A stretch of 64,000 nt of DNA, from IMG/VR virus record IMGVR_UViG_3300028571_000013, positions 1 to 64,000 of that record. The stretch is one strand, 5' to 3'. The notes beneath the pieces were generated by a model. It saw only the letters and a program-made list of their open reading frames with translations, searched no databases and had not been told where the DNA came from. The translations under genes and the position numbers were made by a program. Origin of the DNA: a virus. This document shows, in pieces, positions 30,208 through 36,907 of this stretch (position 1 is its first letter; each line of letters starts with the position of its first letter).

Positions 30208-30414
30208 TTATTTTTCTAGTCCTATATAGTTAATAGGCTTAACTCTTTGACTCATAACAGGATAGCTATCACAAGATTCTTGTTCAGATGTCTTGTCTAT
30301 AAAATTAACATAATACCCATCGACATTAGTTCCAGTAATTCTTGCTCTGCTAGCAGAATATTCTGTAGTTTCTACCCATACCATATCGCCAACATCATGC
30401 CTAATATGAAACAT
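30208..30414 (-). CDS. Small SH3/KOW-like protein, 68 aa
   Basis: The pattern HDVGDMVWVETTE...ARITGTNVDGYYVNFID resembles short beta-barrel SH3/KOW/Tudor domains that bind nucleic acid or protein. Similar small barrels occur at 39305 and 40883. It lies eight bases from the tRNA-Glu gene. Confidence 0.6.
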   Translation of the reverse strand: MFHIRHDVGDMVWVETTEYSASRARITGTNVDGYYVNFIDKTSEQESCDSYPVMSQRVKPINYIGLEK

Positions 30415-30421
30415 TATTAAA

Positions 30422-30493
30422 TGACCCTATTGAGAATCGAACTCAAATCTACAGCGTGAAAGGCTGTCGTCCTAGCCGTTAGACTATAGGGCC
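30422..30493 (-). tRNA. trnE: tRNA-Glu (UUC)
   Basis: Acceptor GGCCCTA/TAGGGTC, anticodon loop CTTTCAC with stem ACAGC/GCTGT, T loop TTCGATT. Complete cloverleaf. Confidence 0.95.
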
Positions 30494-30524
30494 AGCCATC
30501 ATAACCCAAACATCAGCCTCCGAG

Positions 30525-30600
30525 TAGGGCGTGTACGAGTCGAACGTACCTATGATCACCTTATAAGAGTGACGGATGCTACCGGCTTACCTTACGCCCC
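30525..30600 (-). tRNA. trnI: tRNA, probably Ile (UAU)
   Basis: Acceptor GGGGCGT/ACGCCCT, anticodon loop CTTATAA in stem TCACT/GGTGA and T arm GTACG/CGTAC are sound. The D stem is weak. The anticodon would read the AUA codon, which is common in AT-rich genomes. Confidence 0.75.
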
Positions 30601-30610
30601 GTGTTGTTCA

Positions 30611-30639
30611 ATCATACTCTGTGTATCGACAAGAGTCAA
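30611..30639 (-). promoter_or_regulatory. Early promoter with CGATA spacer
   Basis: TTGACT, 17-base spacer with CGATA, TATGAT on the - strand; lies directly before the tRNA-Ile gene. Confidence 0.75.
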
Positions 30640-30658
30640 GACCAACCTTTAAAAAATC

Positions 30659-30738
30659 CTAAGTCGTTATGGGGTAAGCACTTACGTCAAACGCGGCCCG
30701 CCACATTCGTTCTAAGTCCTTTCATACCAACAACTTAG
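30659..30738. repeat. Type I double-hairpin cassette, copy 3
   Basis: Arms CTAAGTCGTT...ACTTACG and CTAAGTCCTT...AACTTAG, core ACGCGGCCCGCCAC. It separates the five-tRNA cluster from tRNA-Ile and its promoter. Confidence 0.85.
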
Positions 30739-30821
30739 TGGTAGATGCTGGGTTCGAACCAGCGAAGGCGATAGCCAGCAGATTTACAGTCTGCCCTCGT
30801 TGTCCACTTGAGTAATCTACC
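30739..30821 (-). tRNA. trnY: tRNA-Tyr (GUA)
   Basis: Type II tRNA with a long variable arm, anticodon loop CTGTAAA, acceptor GGTAGAT/ATCTACC, T loop TTCGAAC. Confidence 0.93.
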
Positions 30822-30824
30822 TAA

Positions 30825-30911
30825 CGGAATACGAAAGAATCGAACTTTCACCGGGTTTATCCGGACAGCTTTAGCAAAGCTGCGTAACAAGCCAGTATTT
30901 ACCTGTATTCC
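30825..30911 (-). tRNA. trnS: tRNA-Ser (GCU)
   Basis: Type II tRNA. Anticodon loop TTGCTAA in stem CAGCT/AGCTG, long variable arm, acceptor GGAATAC/GTATTCC, discriminator G. Confidence 0.93.
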
Positions 30912-30924
30912 ATTTTATTATAAG

Positions 30925-30996
30925 CTGTGAGGGTCAGAGTCGGACTGACATTGACCAAATTAACAGTTTGGGGCATTACCATTATGCTACCTCACA
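30925..30996 (-). tRNA. trnN: tRNA-Asn (GUU)
   Basis: Acceptor TGTGAGG/CCTCACA, anticodon loop CTGTTAA in stem CCAAA/TTTGG, T loop TCCGACT. The 5' U-A first pair is unusual. Confidence 0.9.
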
Positions 30997-31001
30997 TCAA
31001 G

Positions 31002-31072
31002 TTCCGGGACTACGACTTGAACGTAGAAAAAAAGAATCAAAATCTTTTGTGATACCATTTCACCATCCCGGA
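31002..31072 (-). tRNA. trnQ: tRNA-Gln (UUG)
   Basis: Acceptor TCCGGGA/TCCCGGA, anticodon loop TTTTGAT in stem AAAGA/TCTTT, T arm CTACG-TTCAAGT-CGTAG. Confidence 0.93.
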
Positions 31073-31073
31073 G

Positions 31074-31146
31074 AGCTCCTGGCCGGGTACGATCCGGCGA
31101 CATTTAGTTCACAAAACTAACACTCTACCAACTGAGTTACAGGAGC
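31074..31146 (-). tRNA. trnT: tRNA-Thr (UGU)
   Basis: Acceptor GCTCCTG/CAGGAGC, anticodon loop TTTGTGA in stem TTAGT/ACTAA, T stem GCCGG/CCGGC. It is separated by a single base from tRNA-Gln, so the cluster must be processed from one precursor. Confidence 0.93.
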
Positions 31147-31155
31147 CTACTAACT

Positions 31156-31184
31156 ATTATAATCAATACTCCCCACTATCGCAA
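31156..31184 (-). promoter_or_regulatory. Promoter of the five-tRNA cluster
   Basis: TTGCGA, 17 bases, TATAAT on the - strand, ten bases before tRNA-Thr. Confidence 0.7.
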
Positions 31185-31196
31185 GCCCGCCTATTT

Positions 31197-31592
31197 TCAG
31201 CGGATCGGGTTCGTGTTCGCTTGGGGCGATTGTCCATAACGGTGTGACGGTGTTCCTTGTGTCCCGTAGGAACCTGCCACTGCGGACGAACCTTGATTTT
31301 GATATGGTTGCGGCGTGGTCTGGTATCGTCGTTGTTGTGGAGCGTAATCATGCCAAATTCCGGTTTCATGTAAGTAAAAAACTTTGTCAATATTAGGATC
31401 GTAACCCATTAAGCAATATTGTATCGGGTAGACTGGTTTTGTCAAGACTTGTTTTTGTGGAAGTCTGGATAATTTTATATCACCTTTTTGATAATCTTTT
31501 ACACCATTATAAGCCAATCCTAAAACAGCAATCAGAATCCCAACCCACTGGATCATCTGTCCGTTCCTTTTTGGTTCTCTCTTCGTTTCCAT
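31197..31592 (-). CDS. Membrane-anchored proline/glutamine-rich protein, 131 aa
   Basis: A cytoplasmic basic start, one transmembrane segment (about 14-30, IQWVGILIAVLGLAYNG), a middle domain (QYCLMGYDPNIDKVFYLHET) and a low-complexity Gln/Gly/Pro/Ser tail from about 83. It would sit in the inner membrane with the tail outside. The role is unknown. Confidence 0.7.
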   Translation of the reverse strand: METKREPKRNGQMIQWVGILIAVLGLAYNGVKDYQKGDIKLSRLPQKQVLTKPVYPIQYCLMGYDPNIDKVFYLHETGIWHDYAPQQRRYQTTPQPYQNQGSSAVAGSYGTQGTPSHRYGQSPQANTNPIR

Positions 31593-31645
31593 ACCATATT
31601 ATCGACCAATCCAGCAGGGAAACTTTAGAAGATTTTTGAATTTAC

Positions 31646-31732
31646 TCTAAAGTGTTGTGGAATAAGGACTTACGTCAAAGTCGGGCGGCCCCGCTCGCCC
31701 TAAGTGCTTACGCAGTAAGGGTTTGCGGAAAG
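31646..31732. repeat. Type I double-hairpin cassette, copy 4
   Basis: Arms CTAAAGTGTT...ACTTACG and CTAAGTGCTTACG...AAGGGTTTGCG, core GTCGGGCGGCCCCGC. It abuts the stop of the 76-aa gene upstream. Confidence 0.85.
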
Positions 31733-31734
31733 TC

Positions 31735-31965
31735 TTATTCGATACTCCATCCTGCATCTTTTAGAATATGAGTAGTATGCAATACACAAGTATGTCCATC
31801 AGCATTTTTATAGTCTCTATATCCACGTTCATCAAGATAGATATGCTCATCTAGTGTATCATTTTCATTTGTTTCCCAGATAGCATCCATCGCAGCATCC
31901 CGTGGACATTTATTACAAGAGTAAATTATTTCTAGAGTTCCACACTTGATATAATACTTTGCCAT
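31735..31965 (-). CDS. Hypothetical protein, 76 aa
   Basis: Not recognised. A CNKCP motif (17-21) and C/H residues near HTCVLHTTH may bind metal. It ends three bases before cassette copy 4. Confidence 0.65.
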   Translation of the reverse strand: MAKYYIKCGTLEIIYSCNKCPRDAAMDAIWETNENDTLDEHIYLDERGYRDYKNADGHTCVLHTTHILKDAGWSIE

Positions 31966-31967
31966 TA

Positions 31968-32546
31968 TTATCCCCTGTCTCTAAATTGTTGGCAGCGAAC
32001 ACAATTACAAACCCCATAACTATCAACATAGTTGTCATCATCAGCATCGTAATCAAACTCTCCATAAATATCTGCAACCCATGAACTGAAACTTTCAACC
32101 CCAAGGTCGATAGCAACCGGAACCCATGAACCCCTGCGTCGAACATAACCAAAATTACCCTTATGGCTATCGTTATAGTCTAGTCCATGTTCATTCAAGT
32201 CATAAACTAATTCAGAAATAGTAGTACCATTACTACATTCACTCTGAAAACATTCACCATCACAATTTTCATCATCATGACACACCGGCATAGGTTTAGC
32301 AACTTCGGTCAAATAACCATAAGCAGTTAATTCCCCATCGTGTCTACGAATCATACCAACATCCCCATATACCATAGGGGCCAAATCAAATTGAGCCAGA
32401 TGCTTTTGAACCCGATGGGCAAACTCGGCCTCTTGTTTATTCTCAAACTCTTTGAAGCCCACACGCTTCCGGCCAATCTTCTTATCTTTGATAATATAGA
32501 AAGCATTTTTACTTCCTGCATCATCATACAATCCAACGTAGCTCAT
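31968..32546 (-). CDS. Protein-kinase-like fold protein
   Basis: The protein has 192 aa from MSYVGLYDD. VGFKEF (30-35) corresponds to the ATP-lysine strand. GLDYNDSHKGNFG (121-133) resembles a catalytic loop with Asp126 and Asn131, and VAIDLG (145-150) an Asp-Leu-Gly metal motif. A Cys-rich insert (CHDDENCDGECFQSEC) precedes the loop. Small phage kinases phosphorylate host RNA polymerase or ribosomal proteins in T7; activity here is inferred and the fold is reduced. Confidence 0.65.
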   Translation of the reverse strand: MSYVGLYDDAGSKNAFYIIKDKKIGRKRVGFKEFENKQEAEFAHRVQKHLAQFDLAPMVYGDVGMIRRHDGELTAYGYLTEVAKPMPVCHDDENCDGECFQSECSNGTTISELVYDLNEHGLDYNDSHKGNFGYVRRRGSWVPVAIDLGVESFSSWVADIYGEFDYDADDDNYVDSYGVCNCVRCQQFRDRG

Positions 32547-32557
32547 ACCAATTCCTT

Positions 32558-33271
32558 TCAATGATTTAAAAACAAAACATTCGCAAGCCCCTTGACGCAG
32601 AGATTACATTCTATCGAATCTTTCGTCCCGGTGCAAGTGACACCACCAGCTTGTCGGCCCCGTCGCATTTCTGGACAAGTGACATATCGTTCATCGTCGA
32701 TAATAGCAAGTTTGGGGAGAGATTTTCTCCACGCTTCGATCTTAGCTTTTCCTCTTGGCTTTTTGGTACTGTAGACATTAGCAGTGTCACACCATGCGAA
32801 ATATTTGAATCCCGCTCGACTTGCTGCCTCTTTATGATCTCGATTATGAACACTAGCATATACCACCATATACTTTCCAAGCATGGTAATAATCCGTTCA
32901 TCGTAGATATGAGTATAGACCCACATCTCTGGGAGAGTCTTACCATCGGCAAGAATACTCTCACAAGCCCACACGATATTCTGGACATATTCAATATCCA
33001 GTTCATTGTTTTTCATGAAATCTCCGCGTTCGTGATAGCGGATAGCAACATTTTTCTTGATAGCTTCCAGAATCATAGCACGAATCAGATTCTTGTCTGT
33101 AATGATATTTCGCAAACCAACAGCCCGACTATTCTTGAAAAGATTTTCCGTAGCTTCGGCATAACAGCCGTCGCCCAAGAAATCGCAAGATGGAGGACAA
33201 GTATCGCCCACCGCACGACTCACGACCAAACAACCGTCACCCAACTTCTCATTACCCTTACTGAACTGCAT
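32558..33271 (-). CDS. gp88-like protein, second copy
   Basis: The protein has 237 aa. CPPSCDFLGDGCYAEATENL (about 25-44) and RYHERGDFM, VYASVHNRDH segments place it near the gp88-like family, a diverged relative of the 3177-3929 gene. The C-terminus has a second Cys group (CTGTKDSIECNLC). The pattern of paired Cys could hold an Fe-S cluster. GC content is higher than in the paralogue. Confidence 0.6.
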   Translation of the reverse strand: MQFSKGNEKLGDGCLVVSRAVGDTCPPSCDFLGDGCYAEATENLFKNSRAVGLRNIITDKNLIRAMILEAIKKNVAIRYHERGDFMKNNELDIEYVQNIVWACESILADGKTLPEMWVYTHIYDERIITMLGKYMVVYASVHNRDHKEAASRAGFKYFAWCDTANVYSTKKPRGKAKIEAWRKSLPKLAIIDDERYVTCPEMRRGRQAGGVTCTGTKDSIECNLCVKGLANVLFLNH

Positions 33272-33297
33272 AGCGTTTTCTCCTAGTGATACCTGGA

Positions 33298-33326
33298 TTG
33301 TATACCATTAGTATCGGAGTGTCAAG
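33298..33326 (-). promoter_or_regulatory. Early promoter with CGATA spacer
   Basis: TTGACA, spacer ctcCGATActaatggta, TACAAT on the - strand; drives 32558-33271. Confidence 0.75.
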
Positions 33327-33359
33327 AGATAATCTTGAAGAAATTATGTTTTGATGCAA

Positions 33360-33438
33360 ACCCTTGTGGCATAAGCACTTACGACGCGGCGGGCCGCCCG
33401 GCTTTGCTCTAAGTCTTTACTGGCAAAGAGTTTACAAC
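33360..33438. repeat. Type I double-hairpin cassette, copy 5
   Basis: Arms TGGCATAAGCACTTACG (left arm shortened) and CTAAGTCTTT...AAAGAGTTTAC, core CGGCGGGCCGCCCGGC. It lies next to tRNA-Asp. Confidence 0.8.
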
Positions 33439-33441
33439 AAA

Positions 33442-33515
33442 CGAGAGTGACGGGACTCGAACCCGCAACCTTCGGCTTGACAAGCCGACGATCTAACCAA
33501 TTGATCTACACCCCC
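33442..33515 (-). tRNA. trnD: tRNA-Asp (GUC)
   Basis: Anticodon loop TTGTCAA in stem TCGGC/GCCGA, T arm GCGGG-TTCGAGT-CCCGT, acceptor GGGGGTG/CACTCTC with G-U pairs. Confidence 0.92.
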
Positions 33516-33520
33516 AACAA

Positions 33521-33594
33521 TAACCCCGGAGGGACTCGAACCCCCAACCTAGCGGATAGAAGCCGCTCGCTCTATCCAATTGAGCTACGGAGTC
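33521..33594 (-). tRNA. trnR: tRNA-Arg (UCU)
   Basis: Anticodon loop CTTCTAT in stem AGCGG/CCGCT, T loop TTCGAGT, acceptor GACTCCG/CGGGGTT. It decodes AGA, a codon common in AT-rich phage genes and rare in many hosts. Confidence 0.92.
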
Positions 33595-33608
33595 GTCTCG
33601 TCAATACC

Positions 33609-33640
33609 GCAAGCCCCCACAGCGTCCTGTGGAGGCTCGC
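33609..33640 (-). repeat. 14-bp RNA hairpin upstream of tRNA-Arg
   Basis: On the - strand GCGAGCCTCCACAG pairs with CTGTGGGGGCTTGC around GACG. Two positions are G-U pairs on the - strand but mismatches on the + strand, so the structure fits an RNA made leftward. No T-tract follows; it may be a processing or attenuation structure. Confidence 0.7.
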
Positions 33641-33665
33641 AGTCATTATAACTCCTTAGAGTCTA

Positions 33666-33926
33666 TCACGCAACCGCTTCCGCTGTTGCCTTACCAGACT
33701 TCGTTGCCTTGTGGCCGTCACCGGCCTCCTTGACACCGATCCCGAACTTACGGTTACGGGCAACCTTCCAACCCTGCTCACTATACTCCTTCACGCCATC
33801 GGCCTTGACGAGAGCAAGAGTCTCGCTCGGCAGACCATCAGCAAGAGCCTGACGCAGCGTATCTTCCACCACATCCGTATCAAGAACATCCGAAGCAATC
33901 GTCACGTTGAAACTAAAAGCCTTCAT
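33666..33926 (-). CDS. Hypothetical protein, 86 aa
   Basis: The N-terminus (FSFNVTIASDVLDTDVVEDT) is a beta strand and helix; the tail is Lys/Ala-rich. The gene is GC-rich compared with its surroundings. It has two promoters in series upstream, so strong expression is likely. Not recognised. Confidence 0.7.
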   Translation of the reverse strand: MKAFSFNVTIASDVLDTDVVEDTLRQALADGLPSETLALVKADGVKEYSEQGWKVARNRKFGIGVKEAGDGHKATKSGKATAEAVA

Positions 33927-33976
33927 AATATAAAACCTCCAAAGTAATTGTAAAACTAACTCAATCGTACGGTATC

Positions 33977-34005
33977 AGTATACGCTACTAATACTCACTT
34001 GTCAA
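33977..34005 (-). promoter_or_regulatory. Sigma-70-like promoter, proximal
   Basis: TTGACA, 17 bases, TATACT on the - strand, before 33666-33926. Confidence 0.75.
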
Positions 34006-34066
34006 GTCCGTCGTGATGGTTTCTTATGTTGTGCATCGTCGTGGGGTCTTGACTTGTGATACTCTC

Positions 34067-34095
34067 ATTCTACAGTATAGTATCGTCATTGTCAA
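34067..34095 (-). promoter_or_regulatory. Early promoter with CGATA spacer, distal
   Basis: TTGACA, spacer atgaCGATActatactg, TAGAAT on the - strand. It is the second promoter before 33666-33926. A 13-codon ATG frame lies between the two. Confidence 0.8.
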
Positions 34096-34134
34096 GGGCG
34101 AACTTGAGCGTTGTTGAAAGATTTTTGATTTTGT

Positions 34135-34221
34135 CCTAAGTTGTTTGGTAGTAAGGACTTACGTCAAATTCGGCCGCCCCGCCTCGCCCTAAGTTCTTTA
34201 GGGACAAGGCTTTAGGTCAAG
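34135..34221. repeat. Type I double-hairpin cassette, copy 6
   Basis: Arms CTAAGTTGTT...ACTTACG and CTAAGTTCTTT...AAGGCTTTAGG, core TTCGGCCGCCCCGCC. It overlaps the stop codon of the L12-like gene. Confidence 0.85.
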
Positions 34222-34591
34222 AGAGAAAACCCTCGCAACCCAAGGTGGTCAACTCACGAAGCAAAGCCTCTGCCGCTTCTGGCGTTTTCAGAGTCATACT
34301 CTGCTTGGTGTTCTCTGGGGCAGGATACCACTTGTCGTACTTCCAGCCACCAACCAGATAATCACTCCAATCTTTGGCCTCTTTGAGACCCCATCCGGTG
34401 TGCAGTCGGATAGCCTTGATGCAGTGGATACGGTTATCCAGAGTCATACCGCCCGTGATGGTCACCATACGACGCTGGTTCACACCCAGTGCCACTTCCA
34501 ACGAACAAACAATCTTCTCGAACATATCCAGACTGCAACCATTAGCAATCATGTTCAACGACTCACGCACGCTCATTTCGATTTTGATCAT
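34217..34591 (-). CDS. Protein with ribosomal L7/L12 C-terminal-like domain
   Basis: The protein has 124 a.a. from MIKIEMSV. Residues 53-81 (RIHCIKAIRLHTGWGLKEAK, then DW) match the factor-binding helix segment of bL12 (K.I.VIK.IR..TGLGLKEAKDLV), followed by a spacer and a last helix (EAAEALLRELTTLGCE). In ribosomes this domain recruits IF2, EF-Tu and EF-G. The N-terminal dimerisation part of bL12 is replaced by an unrelated ~50-residue helical region. It may bind translation GTPases or mimic the stalk; this is inference. Confidence 0.7.
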   Translation of the reverse strand: MIKIEMSVRESLNMIANGCSLDMFEKIVCSLEVALGVNQRRMVTITGGMTLDNRIHCIKAIRLHTGWGLKEAKDWSDYLVGGWKYDKWYPAPENTKQSMTLKTPEAAEALLRELTTLGCEGFLS

Positions 34592-35072
34592 AAATTCCAA
34601 AACTTTCTGTATACTTAGGGTCTATGTCGTAAACGCTGTCAAAATTTTCTTCGTGTTCTTCCAGAATATGCACCTGTCGCCCATCCGTCACCAGACTAGC
34701 ATACTCACTATCATCCCACACAAACTGTCCATCGTCACTTTCCCTACGCCAATGTATATCTTTGATTGGGTTATAATACAACTTTTCAAGATTGTCAATA
34801 GGCAAAGTTGGATAAAAATCCTTGCGAATCATCACTTCTTCACACTGCACCCACCCACTCACATTCTTCTTCTGTTTTTTGTTCACATACCTTGCCCGAG
34901 CAACCTTATTGACCAGCTTACAGCCCCTCATCTCCAACTGGTATTCGGTCGGATCGACATAAAATTGGTCAACCCTTTTCTTTCCTTGCATAACATTAAC
35001 TTGCCATTTCCGGTAATTTTTACCGTTAAGCAAATGAAACCGTACTTCAGCGTGTGGTTCAACCTTTTTCAT
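34563..35072 (-). CDS. Hypothetical protein, 169 aa
   Basis: The start is MKKVEPHAEV with GGGAGAGGAAA before it. Mixed alpha/beta, rich in aromatic and charged residues, with an acidic C-terminus. Not recognised. It overlaps the L12-like gene by 29 bases and may work with it. Confidence 0.65.
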   Translation of the reverse strand: MKKVEPHAEVRFHLLNGKNYRKWQVNVMQGKKRVDQFYVDPTEYQLEMRGCKLVNKVARARYVNKKQKKNVSGWVQCEEVMIRKDFYPTLPIDNLEKLYYNPIKDIHWRRESDDGQFVWDDSEYASLVTDGRQVHILEEHEENFDSVYDIDPKYTESFGIYDQNRNERA

Positions 35073-35308
35073 TTTCCTCTCCCGATAACAATGCAATTGA
35101 CAGGCTGATCTCCAACCATATCGCTATAATATGCTGCGTGTCGTCCATTATACCAATAAAACTTCTCTTGTCCATCCCAGTTGTCGTTTTCAACAAGCGT
35201 GGAAGTACAGATATTTGGGTTGTCGTAACCACCCTCGTAGCCAGGAATCACCACCATGCTATCCTGTGGCACCATCTTCAGTTCTTCGATCAGTTCAGCA
35301 ACAGTCAT
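35069..35308 (-). CDS. Conserved phage small protein (MTVAELIEEL type), 79 aa
   Basis: The plan MTVAELIEEL, DSMVVIPGYEGGYDN and a C-terminal NCIVIG matches a family of small proteins widespread in tailed phages. Function is unknown. It overlaps the next gene by four bases. Confidence 0.75.
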   Translation of the reverse strand: MTVAELIEELKMVPQDSMVVIPGYEGGYDNPNICTSTLVENDNWDGQEKFYWYNGRHAAYYSDMVGDQPVNCIVIGRGK

Positions 35309-35332
35309 CATATTCCCTTTCGTGTTACCACT

Positions 35333-35361
35333 ATCTTACACTACTATTATCGACAAGTCAA
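35333..35361 (-). promoter_or_regulatory. Early promoter with CGATA spacer
   Basis: TTGACT, spacer tgtCGATAatagtagtg, TAAGAT on the - strand; drives the 35069-34217 operon. Confidence 0.8.
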
Positions 35362-35388
35362 GAGATAATCTTGAAAAAATATGGCTAA

Positions 35389-35476
35389 ACGTAAAGTCTT
35401 TGTAGATAAGGACTTATGACGAATCCGGCCGGTCGCCCTTGAGCTAAGTACTTTAGCAGCAAGGACTTATGTCAAC
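35389..35476. repeat. Type I double-hairpin cassette, copy 7
   Basis: Arms CGTAAAGTCTTT...ACTTATG and CTAAGTACTTT...AAGGACTTATG, core ATCCGGCCGGTCGCC. The stop codon of the upstream gene lies within it. Confidence 0.85.
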
Positions 35477-35726
35477 CACTAGGATAATCGGGTGGGTAAG
35501 GCTGTTCTGGTGGAGGCGGTTTGGTCTGTCCCTCATCGGACTGCCACCAAGGGGCATCCATACGATCTACGACACCGGGAGCTTCATGACAGAATATACG
35601 GTGTGGACTAAAAGGATCGTTCTCACAGTAAGAATACTCACCAGCCCACACGCCAATATACTCACCATAATACCAGATACCTTGACCATGTTCTGGTTTA
35701 CGATCAAAGAAACTAATCCATTCCAT
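35472..35726 (-). CDS. Hypothetical Trp/Pro-rich protein, 84 aa
   Basis: The start is MEWISFFDRKP. The pattern MEWISFFDRKPEHGQGIWYY is the common phage DUF551-like 'W-I-S..DR.P..G' opening. A proline-rich tail (KPPPPEQPYPPDYPSG) follows. Function is unknown. Confidence 0.65.
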   Translation of the reverse strand: MEWISFFDRKPEHGQGIWYYGEYIGVWAGEYSYCENDPFSPHRIFCHEAPGVVDRMDAPWWQSDEGQTKPPPPEQPYPPDYPSG

Positions 35727-35728
35727 TA

Positions 35729-35893
35729 TTATATCCTCATTGCCATCTTTTCCCAAACTTCGATCAAATCTCTAACAGTTATACCATGAACTTCTGCTAA
35801 AGTCAATGCTTCTTCTTTATTGGGCTTACACACAACCATCATGGCACTTTTCAAAACCTTCAAAACCTTAATGATTGCCTCATCTTTAGTCAT
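35729..35893 (-). CDS. Hypothetical helical protein, 54 aa
   Basis: AAAGGAGAAGAG precedes the ATG. It is Lys/Val-rich with helical halves (DEAIIKVLKVLKSAMMVV, LAEVHGITVRDLIEVW), the second HTH-like. The TAATAATGG junction couples it to the next gene. Confidence 0.65.
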   Translation of the reverse strand: MTKDEAIIKVLKVLKSAMMVVCKPNKEEALTLAEVHGITVRDLIEVWEKMAMRI

Positions 35894-35972
35894 CTCTTCT
35901 CCTTTGTATTAAACGTGGCGAGGACGCGACCCCCATAAATTGGCATTACTATCTAGTGCGTAACCAGCACCA

Positions 35973-36164
35973 TCAGCCCCATCGCTGCCGCGACATGCGG
36001 GGCTTATCGTAATGAGTTACCCAACCTAGTCCAAGGCATAGACCCACGAGTTTTGTATTGTAAAGCAGATAGGGTTGAGCCATACTCGACAGCCATTTAA
36101 CCGTGGCTTCTTTGATATCATTCTGCCAGCGGCCCTCATCTGCTTGTTTTTTAAATATACCCTA
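35973..36164 (-). other. Open frame continuing past the amber stop, 62 codons
   Basis: After TAG (36162-36164) the frame reads GIFKKQADEGRWQNDIKEAT then VKWLSSMAQPYLLYNTKLVG and a hydrophobic end, finishing with TGA. The sequence looks protein-like, but it has no ATG, GTG or TTG near its start. It is either translated by amber readthrough, begins at a rare start such as AUA, or is the remains of another gene. Confidence 0.4.
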
Positions 36165-36368
36165 TAGTTTTCCTTTGTCAAGCCCTCTTCGCCTAATTTC
36201 ATCTGCACAATAGCAGATTTCATCCGTATAGTATCCATAATTGGATTGATCAGGCCATGCTTTTAAAACTTCCTTACAGTCATTAATAGTGAACAAAAGC
36301 TCAGAATGGGTCATTTTCTTGACCTTGCGAGCATAAGCAGCATGATCCATAAACTTAGTAGCAAACAT
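36162..36368 (-). CDS. Conserved phage small protein (KFMDHAAYARK), 68 aa
   Basis: GGAGGATTT precedes the ATG. Two helices with MTHSELLFTINDCKEVLKA, then YYTDEICYCADEIRRRG. It ends with an amber codon, after which the same frame stays open for 62 more codons (see the next entry). Confidence 0.75.
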   Translation of the reverse strand: MFATKFMDHAAYARKVKKMTHSELLFTINDCKEVLKAWPDQSNYGYYTDEICYCADEIRRRGLDKGKL

Positions 36369-36388
36369 AAATCCTCCAGTGTTTCTGA

Positions 36389-36417
36389 ATTCTACCCTAT
36401 CAAAGACTCTTTGTCAA
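36389..36417 (-). promoter_or_regulatory. Sigma-70-like promoter
   Basis: TTGACA, 17 bases, TAGAAT on the - strand, before 36162-36368. Confidence 0.8.
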
Positions 36418-36429
36418 GCCCCGACTATT

Positions 36430-36475
36430 GGCTGACTAAACCCATCCAGCCCGACCCCGTAGGGTTAGGCGGGAC
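36430..36475. repeat. Type II hairpin element (AGTCAGC), copy 4
   Basis: On the - strand CCTAACCCTACGGGGTCGGG then AGTCAGCC, 13 bases before the -35 box of the promoter at 36389. Confidence 0.7.
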
Positions 36476-36614
36476 AAACACGAGAGATGCGTTCAAGCAT
36501 CAAATTCTTCCCGTATAGCTTTTCGGCCATAGCCAGGGCATGATAAGTGCTATATGCTTCCACATAGCCCACAATCTTATTACCCTTCATTACCATATAG
36601 GTATCGGTATTCAT
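36465..36614 (-). CDS. Hypothetical protein, 49 aa
   Basis: The start is MNTDTYMVMKG (GAGGAGGAAGT upstream). It is alpha/beta; the end (KNLMLERISRVCPA) overlaps the type II element. Not recognised. Confidence 0.6.
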   Translation of the reverse strand: MNTDTYMVMKGNKIVGYVEAYSTYHALAMAEKLYGKNLMLERISRVCPA

Positions 36615-36880
36615 ACTTCCTCCTCCTCTGATCCTGCAAACATCTCTTCCCAATCTTGAGCATCAAACCCTGTTTTGAGAATCTCACGATCATCAGCACC
36701 AAGATACGGGAAGCAATTCTGAATCAAACCACCATTCAGCCACTCGTTAGCATCACTGAGTTTGGTTGCAATACAGAATGGACGACCACCAACACTGTAG
36801 CCGCTGAACCTAATCATATCGCCTTCCACAGTGCGAGTCACAGTATCTCTCAAAGCATACGGTTTACCGAGCATAAACAT
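36611..36880 (-). CDS. Hypothetical protein, 89 aa
   Basis: Beta-rich start (RFSGYSVGGRPFCIATKL), Trp and an acidic tail (GSEEEEV). It overlaps the next gene by four bases. Not recognised. Confidence 0.65.
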   Translation of the reverse strand: MFMLGKPYALRDTVTRTVEGDMIRFSGYSVGGRPFCIATKLSDANEWLNGGLIQNCFPYLGADDREILKTGFDAQDWEEMFAGSEEEEV

Positions 36881-36907
36881 CTTCTTTTTCTCCTTTTGAT
36901 TCCCTGT

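Noticed and set aside
31163-31390. ORF MTKFFTYMKPEFG... on the - strand
   Set aside because: It lies wholly within the 131-aa membrane-protein gene in another frame and has an Arg-rich mirror composition.
34018-34060. 13-codon ORF MHNIRNHHDGLDK between two promoters
   Set aside because: Too short and no ribosome site; a chance frame is as likely as a leader peptide.
34374-35789. Long + strand ORFs opposite 34.2-35.7 kb
   Set aside because: The - strand genes have ribosome sites, overlaps and promoters; the + frames are low-complexity His/Thr/Ile-rich mirror sequence.
35905-36005. Possible tRNA gene around 35,910-35,990 (- strand)
   Set aside because: A T-loop-like GGTCGCGTCC and a short matching acceptor can be drawn, but no proper anticodon stem or D arm exists, and the region is better read as the end of the frame following the amber codon.
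36026-36161. ORF MDTIRMKSAIVQ... (36026-36238, - strand)
   Set aside because: It overlaps the well-supported gene at 36162-36368 in another frame, has no ribosome site and has poor amino-acid pattern compared with the frame that follows the amber stop.
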